This document shows positions 19,300 through 21,036 of a DNA stretch of 21,036 bases, in pieces. The notes beneath the pieces were generated by a model. That model was not told the DNA's origin and did no database searches. It saw only the letters and a program-made list of their open reading frames with translations. The position numbers and the translations under genes are program-made. This stretch comes from Entrophospora sp. SA101 (lineage: Eukaryota; Glomeromycota; Glomeromycetes; Entrophosporales; Entrophosporaceae), in NCBI GenBank assembly GCA_958430865.1, contig CAUDNR010001280.1, positions 47,517-68,552 of the forward strand. Reading direction: 5' to 3'. Each line of letters starts with the position of its first letter. The stretch's first letter is position 1.

Positions 19300-20005
19300 G
19301 TTACAATATAACAAATGTTGATTGTGATTTTTTCATCACTGGTATTTGTTACCTTCAAAGACCTCTCTGTACCAATAAACTAGATATATTATACATTCCA
19401 TACTCAAAGTTGGAAATAATGTCTCTCTTTTTCACTGACTAGTAGCATTTTGAAAAATGTGTTTTTATTATATCTGTTACACTTTCAGCAATTTTTGATG
19501 GTGACGTTTTCATCAATGGTGTTTGTTACCTTCAAAAATCTCTCTGTACGATAAACTAAATATATTATACTATTCCATACTCAAATTTGGAAATGATATC
19601 TCTCTTTTTCACTGACTAGTAGCATTTTGAAAAATGTGTTTTTATTATATCCGTTACACTTTCAGCAATTTTTGATGGTGACGTTTTCATCAACGGTGTT
19701 TGTTACCTTCAAAATTCTCTCTGTACCGATAAACTAAATATATTATACTATTCCATACTCAAAGTTGAAAATAATACCTCTCTTTTCACTGACTAGTAGC
19801 ATTTTGAAAAATGTGTTTTTATTATATCCGTTGCACTTTCAGCAATTTTTGATGGTGACGTTTTCATCAATGCTGTTTGTTACCTTCAAAAATCTCTCTG
19901 TACTGATAAGCTAGATATATTATACTATTCCATGCTCAAAGTTGGAAATGATCTCTCTCTTTTTCATTGACTAGTAGCATTTTGAAAATACGATTTTATT
20001 TATTG
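19300..20005. repeat. Tandem array, four units of 177 bp
   Basis: The landmark TGTTACCTTC recurs at 19347, 19524, 19701 and 19878, a constant period of 177 bp. Other landmarks (GACTAGTAGCATTTTGAAAA, TTTGATGGTGACGTTTTC) recur in register. The inner units differ by only a few percent; the first ~50 bp and the last ~20 bp are more diverged, as usual at array edges. The unit is AT-rich with no conserved ORF. Unit length is near that of nucleosomal DNA plus linker, but four units are too few to call a centromeric satellite. Confidence 0.95.
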
Positions 20006-20017
20006 TTTTCTTTGCGT

Positions 20018-20055
20018 TGTCGATCATTAAAAAAAAAATAACTTGGTGATCGACA
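20018..20055. repeat. Hairpin just downstream of the 177-bp array
   Basis: TGTCGATCA (20018-20026) and TGATCGACA (20047-20055) are perfect inverted repeats around an A-rich loop. A second imperfect hairpin, TGACACACTA/TAGTGTCA, lies at 20117-20138. Confidence 0.6.
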
Positions 20056-20392
20056 CTATATGAGCATTACTGTTGTTTTTTAAAAAAATTTCCCCTCGTT
20101 GATCATCTCAAATTAATGACACACTATTTTTAGTGTCACAACACTATAAACTCACATGACCCAAACGGTTAGCAATAACATTCCTTCTGCAATAGCTAAA
20201 CTCACTAGGATAACTATTAAAGAAAATGAACAATTATGTAAAATATACTGCATGTTTGCTATTTTTAATTTAACATATGTTTTTTTATTATAATCAGCAA
20301 AACAAATTATAATTAATAAATTTTTATTGAATGGTAAATAAAGAAAACCTTGGCATTTAATCAACGCCCCAAGTAATAATCATATGAAACCT
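20056..20392. other. Intergenic, no supported gene
   Basis: A 70-codon minus-strand frame (20152-20364) contains a hydrophobic stretch but no recognisable family or supporting context; treated as chance. Confidence 0.4.
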
Positions 20393-20532
20393 AGGGTCTT
20401 CTGAAGCAATAATTCATGATGCGGAGCATAATAATAATTCGTGATTCAAAACATAATTCATGACACAAGACATATAGTTTGTGATACGAAGCATAGTTGT
20501 TAGTTCTTATTATAATAATAAAGGAAGACCCT
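20393..20532. repeat. Degenerate ~20-bp tandem repeat inside an inverted repeat
   Basis: Four diverged units of the form AATTCRTGAYNCNARRCAT run from 20411 to ~20495. They are bracketed by the 9-bp inverted repeat AGGGTCTTC (20393-20401) and GAAGACCCT (20524-20532). It may be part of a transposon end or a solo LTR; no TG...CA ends or target duplication were found. Confidence 0.5.
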
Positions 20533-21036
20533 AATTGTAATCAGCAAGAATTATGTATTTTATCCTATAGTAATAATCATCAAGTATAATTAGTATAATT
20601 TGATGAAAAATTATGTAAAATTTTTATTAGAAGAATATTATAAATTATTATTGTTACCTAAATCTATTTAAACATAACGTTCAACTTATTGCATTGCATA
20701 TTGTCTCATTTCCTCTATCATCTACAATTTTTATTTCCTTCTACATCTCCTCTACCTTCTGATCGTGTACATATACAATATGTAAGAAAATAGTTTTATT
20801 ATTCTCATAAATAATATTTAATGGCCCATTCTTCTGACCCCAAACATTCATTTAAAATTTCTTTGCTATTTCTTTAAAAACACATATATATCACCTATCA
20901 ATGCTTGTTAAATATTTGAACAAATACAGCTTCATGATAAACTAGAATAAATTTCATCAATCCTCTTCATCCTCTTCTATTTTTTGTAATAGTAACACTC
21001 CAAAAACCAGATATAATTTCATAATGTTGACACAGA
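20533..21036. other. AT-rich window end, nothing supported
   Basis: Includes a pyrimidine-rich stretch (~20705-20765) and otherwise low-complexity AT sequence. No ORF or RNA gene seen. Confidence 0.4.

Noticed and set aside
19300..20005. CRISPR array
   Set aside because: Units are contiguous 177-bp repeats without short repeats and unique spacers, in a eukaryotic context.
20152..20364. Minus-strand 70-codon ORF with hydrophobic C-terminus
   Set aside because: No homologue or gene context recognised; such frames are common by chance in AT-rich DNA.
1..21036. tRNA or rRNA genes
   Set aside because: I looked for tRNA-like boxes and GC-richer structured stretches and found none that fold convincingly; a tRNAscan run would settle it.

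Overview
The window reads as nuclear DNA of an arbuscular mycorrhizal fungus (Glomeromycotina, Rhizophagus-like). It is very AT-rich, its genes carry many short introns, and it is full of small DNA-transposon derivatives and decayed gene copies. The first ~1.25 kb is the exception: it is bacterial in style and reads open only if UGA is Trp. The best fit is a mycoplasma-related endobacterium (MRE, Mollicutes) of the kind that lives inside these fungi. No database search was possible, so organism assignment and family names rest on recognised motifs.

Layout. 1-~1245: MRE-like segment holding a decayed membrane-protein gene (coiled coil, C-terminal membrane span, acidic tail) and the overlapping start of a second gene that is cut off at the junction with fungal DNA. 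~1250-1566: copy 1 of a dispersed repeat with a small conserved ORF on the minus strand. 2016-2482: non-autonomous Tc1/mariner-like element with long inverted ends. 3557-3685 and 3734-3937: two MITE-like elements with 8-bp target duplications. 4231-6903: intact 12-exon gene for tubulin-folding cofactor E (576 aa). 7014-7384: truncated, broken S-adenosylhomocysteine hydrolase copy, followed by a hAT-like end. 9270-11804, minus: intact 10-exon gene for a GUP1-type membrane-bound O-acyltransferase (572 aa) with one apparent GC-AG intron. 12005-12775: broken transposase-like (DUF7869-type) gene. 13141-13283: a MITE with a perfect 8-bp duplication inserted in copy 2 of the dispersed repeat. 13889-15050: foldback structures. 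16359-17002: ribosomal protein S19 pseudogene. 17519-18218: decayed, unrecognised membrane-protein gene. 19300-20005: four tandem units of exactly 177 bp. 20393-20532: short degenerate repeats inside an inverted repeat.

Only two genes look fully functional: TBCE (alpha/beta-tubulin dimer assembly) and GUP1 (lipid remodelling of GPI anchors). They are unrelated in function. The rest is a record of transposition, gene duplication with decay, and apparently one cross-kingdom junction that is either real gene transfer or an assembly chimera.
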